A stretch of 20,890 bases of DNA from a virus, in the IMG/VR virus record IMGVR_UViG_3300033148_000952, positions 1 to 20,890 of that record. One strand, 5' to 3'. Below the pieces are notes generated by a model. It was given only the letters and a program-made list of their open reading frames with translations, was not told the origin of the DNA and ran no database searches. This document shows positions 1 to 8,006 of the stretch, in pieces (within the stretch, counting starts at the first letter, position 1; each line of letters starts with the position of its first letter). A program made the translations under genes and the position numbers.

Positions 1-1709
1 GCTAAACTCTTAGCTATAAATAGACTACCATTTAATATATGTCTTGTTGCTACATTAGAATTTAAAGCAGCTAACTTCTGAAGACCAACTAATGAGTTAG
101 GGTCAGGAGAGCTACCATCTCTTGCTTCATTTAATCCTGTTACAGTTCTAATTTGGTTTAAGTAATGGTTATAATTACTTATAAGCATTTGTGCTTTTGC
201 TGCTCCTGAACTTGATTGAAGTTCTCTAATTGGAGTTCTTGCTTGATTGAAGTCTCCATCTTGTGTGTAACTTCTACCAATAACGGAACCTGTTTGAAAG
301 TATAACCTTAAAGCATCTTCAGGATTATAAGCATTTCCTGTTCCTAAGTCTACTTCATTTAATCCATCTGCATCAATAAATACACCATCAGGTACTACTC
401 TTGAAATAACTTGTTGAAGTTTTAAATGGGTAATCTGTATCAAGTCTGCAAAAGGAATCATTCTTCTAACTAAAGATTCAATACTACCTTTATACATTCT
501 TGGAGCACAAGCTACATAATTTGGAATAGCGTGTTGAGTAGCAGATTGTGGTCTAACCATATTCTCCATCATCTTCCATTGAAGCATAATATTAGTTCCC
601 ATAACCATAACACCTTCATACCACACATCAATAGTTTTAGAAACCTTTTCAAAGTTTCCTTCTTCCATCATTTCTGCAGGTGGATTAAAAGTGTCCTCCT
701 TTTTTATCATACTTACATTACCATTATCTTTTACTTTCCTTTTGTAAACAACTTTCTTAGTAGTCTTATAGTTAAAGTAAAGTAGAGTAGCAGTGTCTTT
801 GTAAAAAATACTGTTCTGATAAAATTGTGCTGCGTTATAATAATCATACCAACTTTGTGAGTATTGTGATATTTCTTCTAAATCTTCTCTTGTTAATGAA
901 GGGTCTATTTTTATAAGTTCAGTTATTGGAACATTTTTAATTTCTCCCCAATAAAAACAATCTTTAAAATGTGGGTCTTCAGTATAACTATGAACAACAT
1001 TAGCAGGGTCAACATAACTTATTTTAACACCATCTCCTTCTTGGAACTCGTGTTTAGCTACAGACATACCTACAACAGTAAGGTCATAATCTAATTGCTT
1101 TCTAATATCATCGTACTTATTAGATTCAAATAACGTATTGATAGCTTCCTCGTTAGCGATTTCTATAGCAGGTTTATAATTCAACTGCATATATAATTTA
1201 AGCTCTTCATCTGATTCAGGAAGTTCATCAGGATTTGTAGTAAAAGGGTCAACTCCTGTTTTCTCTTGAATTTTTTCTAACAAAGGTTTAGCAACCATTT
1301 GTCCTTCTATCATTGTTTGAAACTTACTTCTCCTTGATTGTGACACTGCATCCTGTGCATATGTGTTAACATCAAATAACCTATCTTGCATTCCATTAAC
1401 AACAATATCAACAAACTTAGGAAGTATAGGAACAGGTGTCCAATCTAAATTTAGATAAGATAAATCTCCATCAATTGCTAATTCATTTTTGTATTTTCCA
1501 ATAGGTTGTTCTCCTCTTGCATATAATCTAAGTCTATGGAAATCTCTCCACTGACTAAAGTACCTACAATTATTTCCATCCTTTCTGAACCATTCATATT
1601 GAATCGCCTGACCTATTTGTAATCCAAATTCTTCAGTTGCCTTCTCCTTGTCTGAAACAAATTGACTTGGAAATCCTGTAGATGCTATATCTATTTTTAC
1701 GTTTTTCAT
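1..1709 (-). CDS. Portal protein (partial, C-terminus off the left edge)
   Basis: The reading frame stays open for 569 codons from the ATG at 1709 to the window edge, so only the N-terminal part is present. The start overlaps the TerL stop as ATGA, so the two are translationally coupled. The translation begins MKNVKIDIASTGFPSQF and contains blocks such as YFSQWRDFHRLRLYARGEQP, PILPKFVDIVVNGMQDRLFD and NVVHSYTEDPHFKDCFYWGE. These resemble the portal proteins of crAss-like and related Bacteroidota podoviruses. A portal would form the dodecameric ring at the capsid vertex through which TerL pumps DNA. The position directly after TerL fits the usual packaging-module order. Family assignment rests on remembered motif style and gene order, not on a search. 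The capsid gene is expected next, beyond position 1. Confidence 0.8.
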   Translation of the reverse strand, partial: MKNVKIDIASTGFPSQFVSDKEKATEEFGLQIGQAIQYEWFRKDGNNCRYFSQWRDFHRLRLYARGEQPIGKYKNELAIDGDLSYLNLDWTPVPILPKFVDIVVNGMQDRLFDVNTYAQDAVSQSRRSKFQTMIEGQMVAKPLLEKIQEKTGVDPFTTNPDELPESDEELKLYMQLNYKPAIEIANEEAINTLFESNKYDDIRKQLDYDLTVVGMSVAKHEFQEGDGVKISYVDPANVVHSYTEDPHFKDCFYWGEIKNVPITELIKIDPSLTREDLEEISQYSQSWYDYYNAAQFYQNSIFYKDTATLLYFNYKTTKKVVYKRKVKDNGNVSMIKKEDTFNPPAEMMEEGNFEKVSKTIDVWYEGVMVMGTNIMLQWKMMENMVRPQSATQHAIPNYVACAPRMYKGSIESLVRRMIPFADLIQITHLKLQQVISRVVPDGVFIDADGLNEVDLGTGNAYNPEDALRLYFQTGSVIGRSYTQDGDFNQARTPIRELQSSSGAAKAQMLISNYNHYLNQIRTVTGLNEARDGSSPDPNSLVGLQKLAALNSNVATRHILNGSLFIAKSL

Positions 1710-3934
1710 CTAATAATTTCGCTTAAATTTCCCTTATTACTATACCTTGCAAAGTTAACCTTTATTTTTGATACTTTTTTCTCAGGTAAATAAAGATGCT
1801 TTTGTGTTGCCATAATTGCTAACCCTGAACTAATTGATGCATCATATTTAGTTCTGTTAGAAATATCAAACTTTGCCCAATCTTCTAATGTTCTTGTGAA
1901 TACCATATCCCCCATCTCCAAGTCATCTCCCATTCCTATCTTCTGTTCTATATAAGATTCAATTGCAGATGCGTGTGCTTGTTTCACATCTTCACTTGAG
2001 TTTGGTATTCCACCTAATTCTCTTTCTGTTTTCGATAACTTTGTATATTGTTTATCAGGTCTATTCATACAGAAACCTCTATACCCTCTGTTCTTGAAAT
2101 GATACAAAAGTCTTGGCTTGTTATTTTCTATTAGTATTGGCATACCATAAAATACACAAGCTTTAAGTACATCTTCAAAAAATATCTCAGCAGTCTGAGG
2201 TCGTGCAATGTATTCCAAGAAAAATTCATTGCTCGGTGCATCATCCATATTGAATTTAGTCTTTCCGTGTAAAGCTCCGTTTGAGCCACCTCCTCCCACA
2301 ACTCCTGAAATATCATAACTATCACAACCAAATGCTCCTAAGTGTTCATTACCCGGATGTTTGATTCCTCTTTTTTCTACTACTCTGTTTTGCAAATTTT
2401 TATTTGGAGTCCAAGACACTCTAAACCTACCTCTACTATCAGGACTAAAGATAACCTCTGTATCTTTTATTCCATTCTTCCAAGATAGTGTACCACGAGT
2501 AATGTGATGGTCCATTATCAAAGAATCATTATAATCTATTTGTTGATATATTTTAGTAAGATTAAATATTGATTGTTTACTTTCATCTCTAAATGCGTGT
2601 GACTCTGTTCTTGGGAACTGTCTATAAAACTCATTTAATGCATCTGCATCATTCTTTAATGACTCAACTTCAGCTTCCCAATAATCAATTGCACCTTGAA
2701 GTATCAGCTCTCCATCAATTCCAAGCACAGGACTTTCAGGTGTCCTAAACACCGGCATTCCATATACATCTATAAACCCTTCCATATTCCACTCCATTGG
2801 AATAAATAAAGAATATAAACCTGACTTAGTTTGTCCGTTGCCATTTCTTTTAGTCACATCGGAATCTTGATATAGTTTTTTAAACTCTTCTCCACCTTTG
2901 TTTAGTGCATTGGATGTAGAACCCATCATACACTTACCAATAATCTTACTACCTAATCTCAAACAAGTTTTAGTAACTCGCCAATTGTTTAGAATATTAT
3001 TTGGTTTTAACCACTTACCACTCTCATCGTGAACTAATAACAATAATTTTTCTCCATCATACGAGTTGTCATCAGTGTTCTTCCAATCTATAGTTGTATC
3101 TAATCCGAATAGCTCATCCTTTTCGGTATTGTACATATTCTTCTTAGTAATCTTTTCTGCAGGAATCCTAAAAGCTAATTCAGTTTTAGGTTTATCCATA
3201 CCATCCATAATAGGTTTAAAGAAAAATGGTAGTCTGTTATTTATAGGAACAACTTTATCTGTAAACATTTTCTTAGCATCAGAACCTGTCTTAGATAATA
3301 TTCCAACTCTTGCATCCTTTGCAAGTGTTCCTGTATTTATACATTCTGAAGAACTCATAAAAGAAAAACCTGAACGTCTTATCTTTAAATAGTCTTGACC
3401 AAAACTTCTTTTATCTGCTTTACAAGCTTCCCAATGCAACCATAGTATTCTGTTAGCTTCTCTATAGTCAGGATATCCTACATCAATTGATGTCCATTGA
3501 AGATACATATAGTGTGAACCTGAGATATAAGTTGGTTTACCATTATTCATAAACCATACTCCATACTCTCTTCTTTCAAACTCTTCTTCTATATAGTCAA
3601 CCCAAGTATCTTTAAACTCAGATGACATCTCATTCCATTGAAATATAGATTGTATTTTATCTAACGACTTAGGTATCTCAGTTCGTTCCCAATATTGTTC
3701 TGATGGTTTCTTGTGTCTTTGAAGACACTTTTTTGGAGTTGGTGGTAATGCTATTCTTAATCCTGATATCTCAATGCAATCTCCAATCTGACCTGTTTTT
3801 GAAATTACAATGAAATCATATTTTGGTTCATAGCCATACTTCCAAGACTTTGCTTTATTCTTGGATGTGAGAATATTCTTAGGCACGACACCTTTAAGTT
3901 CTCTGTATAAACTATTTTGACCTTCTTTCTGCAA
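1706..3934 (-). CDS. terL: Terminase large subunit (packaging ATPase and nuclease)
   Basis: At 742 residues this has the size and motif order of a TerL with an N-terminal extension. A P-loop-like segment, LKIRRSGFS, lies near residues 183-191, with Phe where the Walker A lysine would be. Walker B with the catalytic Glu is LLLLVHDE at 297-304, and a GST coupling-type motif is near 338-340. The RNase H-like nuclease is suggested by D538 (GCDSYD), E603 (LIENN) and D698 (KYDASISSGLAIMA). It would cut concatemeric DNA and drive it into the prohead. It overlaps the upstream small-subunit candidate by 23 nt and the portal by 4 nt, forming a packaging operon. A perfect copy of the 16-base hairpin repeat lies inside the gene and encodes residues 70-74 (CLQRH). 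Confidence 0.92.
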   Translation of the reverse strand: MQKEGQNSLYRELKGVVPKNILTSKNKAKSWKYGYEPKYDFIVISKTGQIGDCIEISGLRIALPPTPKKCLQRHKKPSEQYWERTEIPKSLDKIQSIFQWNEMSSEFKDTWVDYIEEEFERREYGVWFMNNGKPTYISGSHYMYLQWTSIDVGYPDYREANRILWLHWEACKADKRSFGQDYLKIRRSGFSFMSSSECINTGTLAKDARVGILSKTGSDAKKMFTDKVVPINNRLPFFFKPIMDGMDKPKTELAFRIPAEKITKKNMYNTEKDELFGLDTTIDWKNTDDNSYDGEKLLLLVHDESGKWLKPNNILNNWRVTKTCLRLGSKIIGKCMMGSTSNALNKGGEEFKKLYQDSDVTKRNGNGQTKSGLYSLFIPMEWNMEGFIDVYGMPVFRTPESPVLGIDGELILQGAIDYWEAEVESLKNDADALNEFYRQFPRTESHAFRDESKQSIFNLTKIYQQIDYNDSLIMDHHITRGTLSWKNGIKDTEVIFSPDSRGRFRVSWTPNKNLQNRVVEKRGIKHPGNEHLGAFGCDSYDISGVVGGGGSNGALHGKTKFNMDDAPSNEFFLEYIARPQTAEIFFEDVLKACVFYGMPILIENNKPRLLYHFKNRGYRGFCMNRPDKQYTKLSKTERELGGIPNSSEDVKQAHASAIESYIEQKIGMGDDLEMGDMVFTRTLEDWAKFDISNRTKYDASISSGLAIMATQKHLYLPEKKVSKIKVNFARYSNKGNLSEIIR
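3713..3728 (-). repeat. 16-base hairpin repeat, copy inside terL
   Basis: On the minus (sense) strand this reads GTGTCTTCAAAGACAC, identical to copies upstream of early genes at the other end of the window. It can fold as a 6-bp stem with a UCAA loop. It is fully inside the TerL coding frame. Function unknown. Confidence 0.85.
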
Positions 3935-4193
3935 ATCCCTGTTTTGTACTTGTCTTACTAATTCCTTTTTCTATAGATTCAATTGCTTCTCTTTCTACTT
4001 CAATTCTATTTAATATTTCAAATGCATCAAATATTGCTAACTTTTTTGTAGCTGCTGCATTCTTTAATCTATCTGCTGCTAAGTCATCTTCGGCATCATA
4101 CTTTATGATATCTTCTTTTGCTACTTTAATAAGTTGCTCCACTGCTCTGTGACCTGCTTCGATTATCTTTAGTTTAATTTCTTTAGATTTCAT
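3912..4193 (-). CDS. Small acidic/basic helical protein, candidate terminase small subunit
   Basis: This 93-residue, charged, probably all-helical protein starts MKSKEIKLKIIEAGHRAVEQ. It contains a long helical stretch (DLAADRLKNAAATKKLAIFD) and a basic C-terminus. It lies immediately upstream of TerL and overlaps it by 23 nt. Small-terminase subunits usually occupy this position and have this size, and they recognise phage DNA for packaging. No DNA-binding motif is clear to me, so the role is inferred from position. A TAATTTTG box at 4219-4226 could supply a local promoter for this gene, TerL and portal. Confidence 0.55.
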   Translation of the reverse strand: MKSKEIKLKIIEAGHRAVEQLIKVAKEDIIKYDAEDDLAADRLKNAAATKKLAIFDAFEILNRIEVEREAIESIEKGISKTSTKQGFAERRSK

Positions 4194-4218
4194 TTCTATT
4201 TTTATTATATGTAATATA

Positions 4219-4226
4219 CAAAATTA
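4219..4226 (-). promoter_or_regulatory. Candidate -7 box (TAATTTTG) before the packaging operon
   Basis: The minus strand matches the Bacteroidota -7 consensus TAnnTTTG and ends 25 nt before the ATG at 4193. It overlaps the stop codon of the upstream oxygenase. No clear -33 TTG was found at the usual spacing, and the motif is common by chance in AT-rich DNA. Confidence 0.35.
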
Positions 4227-4796
4227 ATCAACTGTATAAAACATAACATAAACAACCCTACCTTCATTCCAACTTTTATTAGGATACTTACTATGAAAGT
4301 AATTACAAGGATAGGATATAAGTCTATTTGGTTTATAACCCACAACACTTTTTAAATTCCATTTATCTAAATCATTAGAATCTCTTAAAAGTATTTTATC
4401 AAACTCTTCATCACTTATATCTACCGGCATTGTTTCTCCCATTTCAGTATGTTCCCAAAATGCAGTTCCGTGTAAATCTTTTTTGAAAGAATCAGACAAA
4501 TAAAGAACTATAGCTCTATTTGGCTTCTCTCCCATTATTATAGTATCTGCGTGTATTCTCCAATCATTATCTATTCTATTAGTAGATACTCTAAAAAAAC
4601 TAAAAATGTTTTTAATGTTTTTCTTTTCAAGTACCTCTAACTTAGATATAACGTAATCATCAAAGTCATCGTTACTAAATTGACACCAAAAATCTTTTTC
4701 TCCTGCAGTTACCTTTTTAAATTGACCCTCTGCTAAATACATTAAAGTATTCTCAAATGTAAACTCATCTAAAAAGTTATCTTCAATATAAATCAT
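4224..4796 (-). CDS. 2-oxoglutarate/Fe(II)-dependent oxygenase
   Basis: The 190-residue protein has the spaced iron- and cosubstrate-binding pattern of the 2OG-Fe(II) dioxygenase superfamily. HAD is at 82-84 (H82, D84 in WRIHADTII), a distal H168 is in YPCNYFHSKYP, and R180 (EGRVVYVMFY) suits the 2OG carboxylate. Family members hydroxylate proteins, nucleic acids or small molecules using O2 and 2-oxoglutarate. Marine phages often carry them, usually with unknown substrate. The start overlaps the upstream tandem-GroES-like gene by ATGA, so both are probably made together. Placement between virion and packaging genes suggests late expression and perhaps a virion-protein substrate, which is inference. 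Fold assignment is fairly secure, substrate unknown. Confidence 0.75.
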   Translation of the reverse strand: MIYIEDNFLDEFTFENTLMYLAEGQFKKVTAGEKDFWCQFSNDDFDDYVISKLEVLEKKNIKNIFSFFRVSTNRIDNDWRIHADTIIMGEKPNRAIVLYLSDSFKKDLHGTAFWEHTEMGETMPVDISDEEFDKILLRDSNDLDKWNLKSVVGYKPNRLISYPCNYFHSKYPNKSWNEGRVVYVMFYTVD

Positions 4797-5356
4797 AGTG
4801 CTACAGTTATTTGGTGGTCAAACATTCTGTAAAGCTTTTCTCCATCTATATTAAACTCGTATTCACTCTCAGGTTTAAAACAAACTTTATCTCCTGAATT
4901 TATACCTTTACTTTTTAAATACTTATTAGGGTACTTCATTTCCCCTACTAAAGGTTCTTCAGTTATAGGTTTGTATATATAACTTTCTTCTACAGGAATT
5001 GGTTTAACAAAACAATACCTGTCTATTGCGTTCCATTTATCTTTGTGCTTGTATGCGTAGTATTGGTCAGGTTCAATAAAAAATAAATCATCTTTAAAAT
5101 AACTTTTACCACTTCTTTGTTTTCCGTACATATCATTATAATACTTGAAAACATTATGGTGTACTAATAAAGTATCTCCAATAGATATTGGACCTTTATA
5201 ATTTAAAGGTAATTCAATCACTTCAGCTTCTCTATTTGAGAATCTGTGGTCTTCTGTTGAGGTACTAACTACAAAGTCTATCCCACCTATTTCCTTTGTG
5301 TTATTGTACCTTCTGTTTTTTATTGGTTTAACAATAAACGCAAAAGGTGCTTTCAT
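4793..5356 (-). CDS. GroES-like protein, apparently two fused co-chaperonin folds
   Basis: This 187-residue protein reads as two GroES-type beta-barrel units. The first (about 5-100) has KPIKNRRY, a mobile-loop-like GGIDFVV (24-30), EVIELP, and SIGDTLLVHHN (58-68). The second (about 112-187) has DRYCFVKPI, then GINSGDKVCF (151-160), FNIDGEKLYRM and a closing HQITVAL, close to the GroES C-terminal pattern GDkVlf ... idGeey ... Dilav. A canonical GroES has one such unit in about 95 residues. It is about 9.5 kb from the groEL-groES pair and is translationally coupled to the oxygenase. It could be a specialised co-chaperonin for a virion protein or a structural protein reusing the fold. Homology is from motif reading only. 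Confidence 0.6.
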   Translation of the reverse strand: MKAPFAFIVKPIKNRRYNNTKEIGGIDFVVSTSTEDHRFSNREAEVIELPLNYKGPISIGDTLLVHHNVFKYYNDMYGKQRSGKSYFKDDLFFIEPDQYYAYKHKDKWNAIDRYCFVKPIPVEESYIYKPITEEPLVGEMKYPNKYLKSKGINSGDKVCFKPESEYEFNIDGEKLYRMFDHQITVAL

Positions 5357-5365
5357 AAATTTAAT

Positions 5366-5545
5366 TTATGAGCCACAACCTATACAATCTATATGAGAAT
5401 CTTGAGGTTTGACTCCGTTTAATTTCATTTTAAGATTATGCTCTCTATCTTTAAGCTCACACTTTTCTATAAAGGATAACCCTTTTGTTGCTAATTTAAC
5501 TGAAATATTATACAACTCTGCTCTAATCTCTGTATTATTCTCCAT
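5366..5545 (-). CDS. Small protein with C-terminal CxxC
   Basis: This 59-codon frame starts at the ATG at 5545 and overlaps the end of the upstream basic protein by 11 nt. It fills the gap before the tandem-GroES-like gene. The protein starts MENNTEIRAELYNISVKLAT and ends HIDCIGCGS, a possible metal- or thiol-binding CxxC. I do not recognise a family. Tight packing and the strand of its neighbours support it as real. Confidence 0.6.
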   Translation of the reverse strand: MENNTEIRAELYNISVKLATKGLSFIEKCELKDREHNLKMKLNGVKPQDSHIDCIGCGS

Positions 5546-5897
5546 TATTTGCGTTTCTATAGTTTTTAGTAGTTCTAAATTTATTTCTATTCATACGAGT
5601 TTTACCATTTCTTGAAGTAGATTTCTTAACTTCTTTAACAAGTAGTTTCCCATCTTCATCTCTTACTTTAACTACCTCTTTAAATCTACTTTTACTTTTT
5701 TTCTTTCCACTTGGTTTACTCTTCTTTTTACTTTTTTCTTTTGTTTCTATAGAAATATTATAAGTTTTGCCATCAGAATCTTGTTGACTATCTTTTACAG
5801 AACTTCTGTAATTTTCTTTTACTACTTCCTTTTTGTTTTTAGCTTTAGAGTTAACTGCTAATACCTCAGAACTTTGTATTTTATTTTTCTTTGCCAT
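5535..5897 (-). CDS. Lys-rich hydrophilic protein, function unknown
   Basis: This 120-residue protein is dominated by Lys, Ser, Asn and Arg. A central basic run (KSKKKSKPSGKKKSKSRFKE) precedes a short ordered-looking segment (VVKVRDEDGKLLVKEVKK). No signal peptide, membrane segment or known motif is visible. Composition suggests a disordered nucleic-acid- or capsid-interacting protein, but that is inference. It sits 2 nt downstream of the preceding gene in the late operon and overlaps the next small gene by 11 nt. Confidence 0.7.
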   Translation of the reverse strand: MAKKNKIQSSEVLAVNSKAKNKKEVVKENYRSSVKDSQQDSDGKTYNISIETKEKSKKKSKPSGKKKSKSRFKEVVKVRDEDGKLLVKEVKKSTSRNGKTRMNRNKFRTTKNYRNANNGE

Positions 5898-5899
5898 AA

Positions 5900-6130
5900 T
5901 TAAAAGTTTATATTGTATTCAATAGACACAGGAACTGTTGCAGTAAATTCTTTCCACATAACTATTTCTTCTGCTTTTTGTATATATATTACAATAGACT
6001 TAGTTTCTGCAACTAACTTAATTAAATGTATCTTATAGTTGCTATTTAGAACATCTTGTCCTACTATGTAATGCATTGCTCCTGATTTGTAATCAGGTCC
6101 GATTGATATTTTTCTTATAGCGTTTCCCAT
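5900..6130 (-). CDS. Conserved-looking 76-aa phage protein, function unknown
   Basis: The protein begins MGNAIRKISIGPDYKSGAMHYIVGQ and ends TVPVSIEYNINF, a pattern I associate with small conserved proteins of marine and Bacteroidota phages. The start is joined to the upstream stop as TAATG. No enzymatic motif is visible. It lies in the virion/late operon between adsorption proteins and a basic protein, so a minor structural or assembly role is possible. Confidence 0.75.
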   Translation of the reverse strand: MGNAIRKISIGPDYKSGAMHYIVGQDVLNSNYKIHLIKLVAETKSIVIYIQKAEEIVMWKEFTATVPVSIEYNINF

Positions 6131-6429
6131 TATGAATGTTCTGAAATTGCTTTAAATGCGTTTCCTACTATGCCATTTTCTGCATATTCTTTTTTAATCC
6201 ACTTATAAGAGTTGGGAGTATATACCTTTTCAGCAGACACCCAAAACTCTTCTACCCATTGGTTTATTTTAGCATCGTTCTCTATAGTATATACAATATC
6301 TAATAATTGTATTATTAAAGTATCTCTATACAATAAACATTCTTGTACAGAATTTGTGAGTGTATACAGGTTATCTCTAAGTGTTTGTAACGCTATCTCA
6401 TCTTGTCCTATTTGTCCCATCATTACCAT
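6130..6429 (-). CDS. Helical 99-aa late protein, function unknown
   Basis: The protein starts MVMMGQIGQDEIALQTLRDN and is mostly helical, with YRDTLIIQLLDIVYTIENDA and EEFWVSAEKVYTPNSYKWIK. It is coupled by TAATG overlaps on both sides. The true start may be the first or third Met. No family is recognised. Position suggests a virion-associated or assembly factor. Confidence 0.7.
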   Translation of the reverse strand: MVMMGQIGQDEIALQTLRDNLYTLTNSVQECLLYRDTLIIQLLDIVYTIENDAKINQWVEEFWVSAEKVYTPNSYKWIKKEYAENGIVGNAFKAISEHS

Positions 6430-7040
6430 TATCCAAATATAGTTATTTTAGTTGTGGGAACATACCCACTTCTTGCTCCATTTGAAGTAGGGTAACTTGA
6501 CATTGAATACTCTAAAGCTGAAGCCGAAGTTCTTGAATCATATGACCATTCAGCAGAAACTGTGCTTGATTGATAATCTCCATTTCTATATTGAAAATTA
6601 ACAATTAAATTTTTTTCATTATCGTAATCAAAATCAGTATCAAAAGGTATTGCAGTCCAACCTACTCCTGCACTTCTTGTGACACTTCCTACAAAAACTG
6701 TAGTTAAATCTGTTACTCCTGATATAGTTGAAAAGTTTTCCGGAACTGCAGAACTTGGAAATGTTGTTGAAGTTATGTGCCCTAACTTTATTGTTAAATC
6801 ATTTGTGGTGTATTGTGTAGCAGAACTGTGTTGATTATAAAATTGCATTTTACTAATTAGTCCTGATAGTCCTATGTCCTCTTTTTTATATATCTGACCT
6901 GTCCAATAGTATTCATAAAACTCATACATTGGATTAAATCTTGCATCTACACCTCCTGTATTACCTATTTGAATAGTTTGTTCAGTGCCCGGAATATGTT
7001 GACCTGCACTACCTAAAAAATATTTTTGACTATTACTCAT
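6429..7040 (-). CDS. Fiber/adsorption-like beta-rich protein A
   Basis: This 203-residue, Ser/Thr/Gly/Tyr-rich protein contains VGWTAIPFDTDFDYDNEKNL. The same block occurs in the 244-aa protein at 7260-7994 (VGWDTISFDTDFIYNGTDNL), and both end with a SGY.P motif before a beta strand. They look like paralogues. The W.tI.FDTdF.Y...NL pattern resembles a beta-sandwich domain of Bacteroidota cell-surface proteins. With the long fiber just upstream, a tail-tip or receptor-binding role is likely but inferred. The start overlaps the upstream gene by ATGA. Confidence 0.7.
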   Translation of the reverse strand: MSNSQKYFLGSAGQHIPGTEQTIQIGNTGGVDARFNPMYEFYEYYWTGQIYKKEDIGLSGLISKMQFYNQHSSATQYTTNDLTIKLGHITSTTFPSSAVPENFSTISGVTDLTTVFVGSVTRSAGVGWTAIPFDTDFDYDNEKNLIVNFQYRNGDYQSSTVSAEWSYDSRTSASALEYSMSSYPTSNGARSGYVPTTKITIFG

Positions 7041-7258
7041 ACCTCAAAAGACATTTTAGAAATGGAACCTGTGTAAGTTAATCCTAATAATGTTTTACCA
7101 CTTGTCGTACTATATTCTTGTCCTATTCCTTGACAGGTAACAAACATCGCATAATTAGACACATCAAACACAATTATGTTTTCCATACTTCCACCATCAG
7201 TTGCTATATAAATAGCTCCTGTATTTTGTATTGCTTGTATAAATTCTTCCCAAGTCAT
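7037..7258 (-). CDS. Small 73-aa beta-rich protein between two fiber paralogues
   Basis: The protein starts MTWEEFIQAIQNTGAIYIAT and contains IIVFDVSNYAMFVTCQGIGQE. No known motif is visible. It lies 1 nt after the stop of protein B and overlaps protein A by ATGA. This suggests a co-translated accessory or chaperone of the adsorption apparatus, an inference from context. Confidence 0.65.
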   Translation of the reverse strand: MTWEEFIQAIQNTGAIYIATDGGSMENIIVFDVSNYAMFVTCQGIGQEYSTTSGKTLLGLTYTGSISKMSFEV

Positions 7259-7259
7259 T

Positions 7260-7994
7260 TTAATAGTTTATTTTTAATAATATGTTTAAGTAAGGTGGTT
7301 GGTATCCTGAATCTAATGCATCCATTGAATATGAGTTTGTTACAGGATTACTACCTAAGTCTGAAGCATAAGTCATTGACCACTGTTCTATTTGCTCTGC
7401 ATATGCAAATGTTGTTCTACCTGTTAAATAAGTTGTTACACCTGCATTATAAAAACTAAAAACTAAGTTATCAGTACCATTATAAATAAAATCAGTATCG
7501 AAACTAATAGTATCCCAACCTACACTGCTATAAGGTAAACTCCCTTTGTTAACTACCTTTATCCTATCTGTGTAATCAAATGTAGTTTGAGACTGACTCA
7601 TATCTGTTTTAACAAAATCACTTGCTAATGATTCAGTGGTATGAGCACACCATATCTCTACATTCTTAGCACTATAAGTAGGACTTGAATTTCCTAAAGG
7701 TTGAGCAAAATAAACATCAATTCCTGTAATTGTCTTTGCACCTGAGTCAGATGCATTAACGGCATAAGCTTCTACAATCATATGAGTGCAAGAATACTTA
7801 TAATATTGATTAGCTACTGATGGAGATGCAGGAACAAAGGTTGAGTTTGGTCCATTATCATCATAATAAATTGGGTCGAAATTGTTAAATGGTCCTGTAA
7901 ATATATCCACAGTTTTGTTTTGCACAGGTGGCACACCACCACCTGCACTCATCAATCCTGATGTATTCAAATACTGTTTTATTACTTGACTCAT
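7260..7994 (-). CDS. Fiber/adsorption-like beta-rich protein B
   Basis: This 244-residue protein has a Gly/Pro-rich N-terminus (LMSAGGGVPPVQNK) and a C-terminal half with VGWDTISFDTDFIYNGTDNL, then ALDSGYQPPYLNILLKINY. The core block matches protein A at 6429-7040, so the two probably arose by duplication and diverged. The block resembles beta-sandwich domains of Bacteroidota surface adhesins. Directly downstream of the 687-aa fiber, it is a candidate receptor-binding or fiber-tip protein. Exact role unproven. Confidence 0.7.
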   Translation of the reverse strand: MSQVIKQYLNTSGLMSAGGGVPPVQNKTVDIFTGPFNNFDPIYYDDNGPNSTFVPASPSVANQYYKYSCTHMIVEAYAVNASDSGAKTITGIDVYFAQPLGNSSPTYSAKNVEIWCAHTTESLASDFVKTDMSQSQTTFDYTDRIKVVNKGSLPYSSVGWDTISFDTDFIYNGTDNLVFSFYNAGVTTYLTGRTTFAYAEQIEQWSMTYASDLGSNPVTNSYSMDALDSGYQPPYLNILLKINY

Positions 7995-8006
7995 TGAGTT
8001 TCAATT

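Noticed and set aside
531-785. Rightward open frame opposite the portal gene
   Set aside because: It is antisense to a clear portal reading frame, has low-complexity His/Phe/Asn composition and no promoter. Similar antisense frames at 3066, 5409, 6212, 7118, 10571, 12296, 12647, 13736, 15930 and 16278 were dropped for the same reason.
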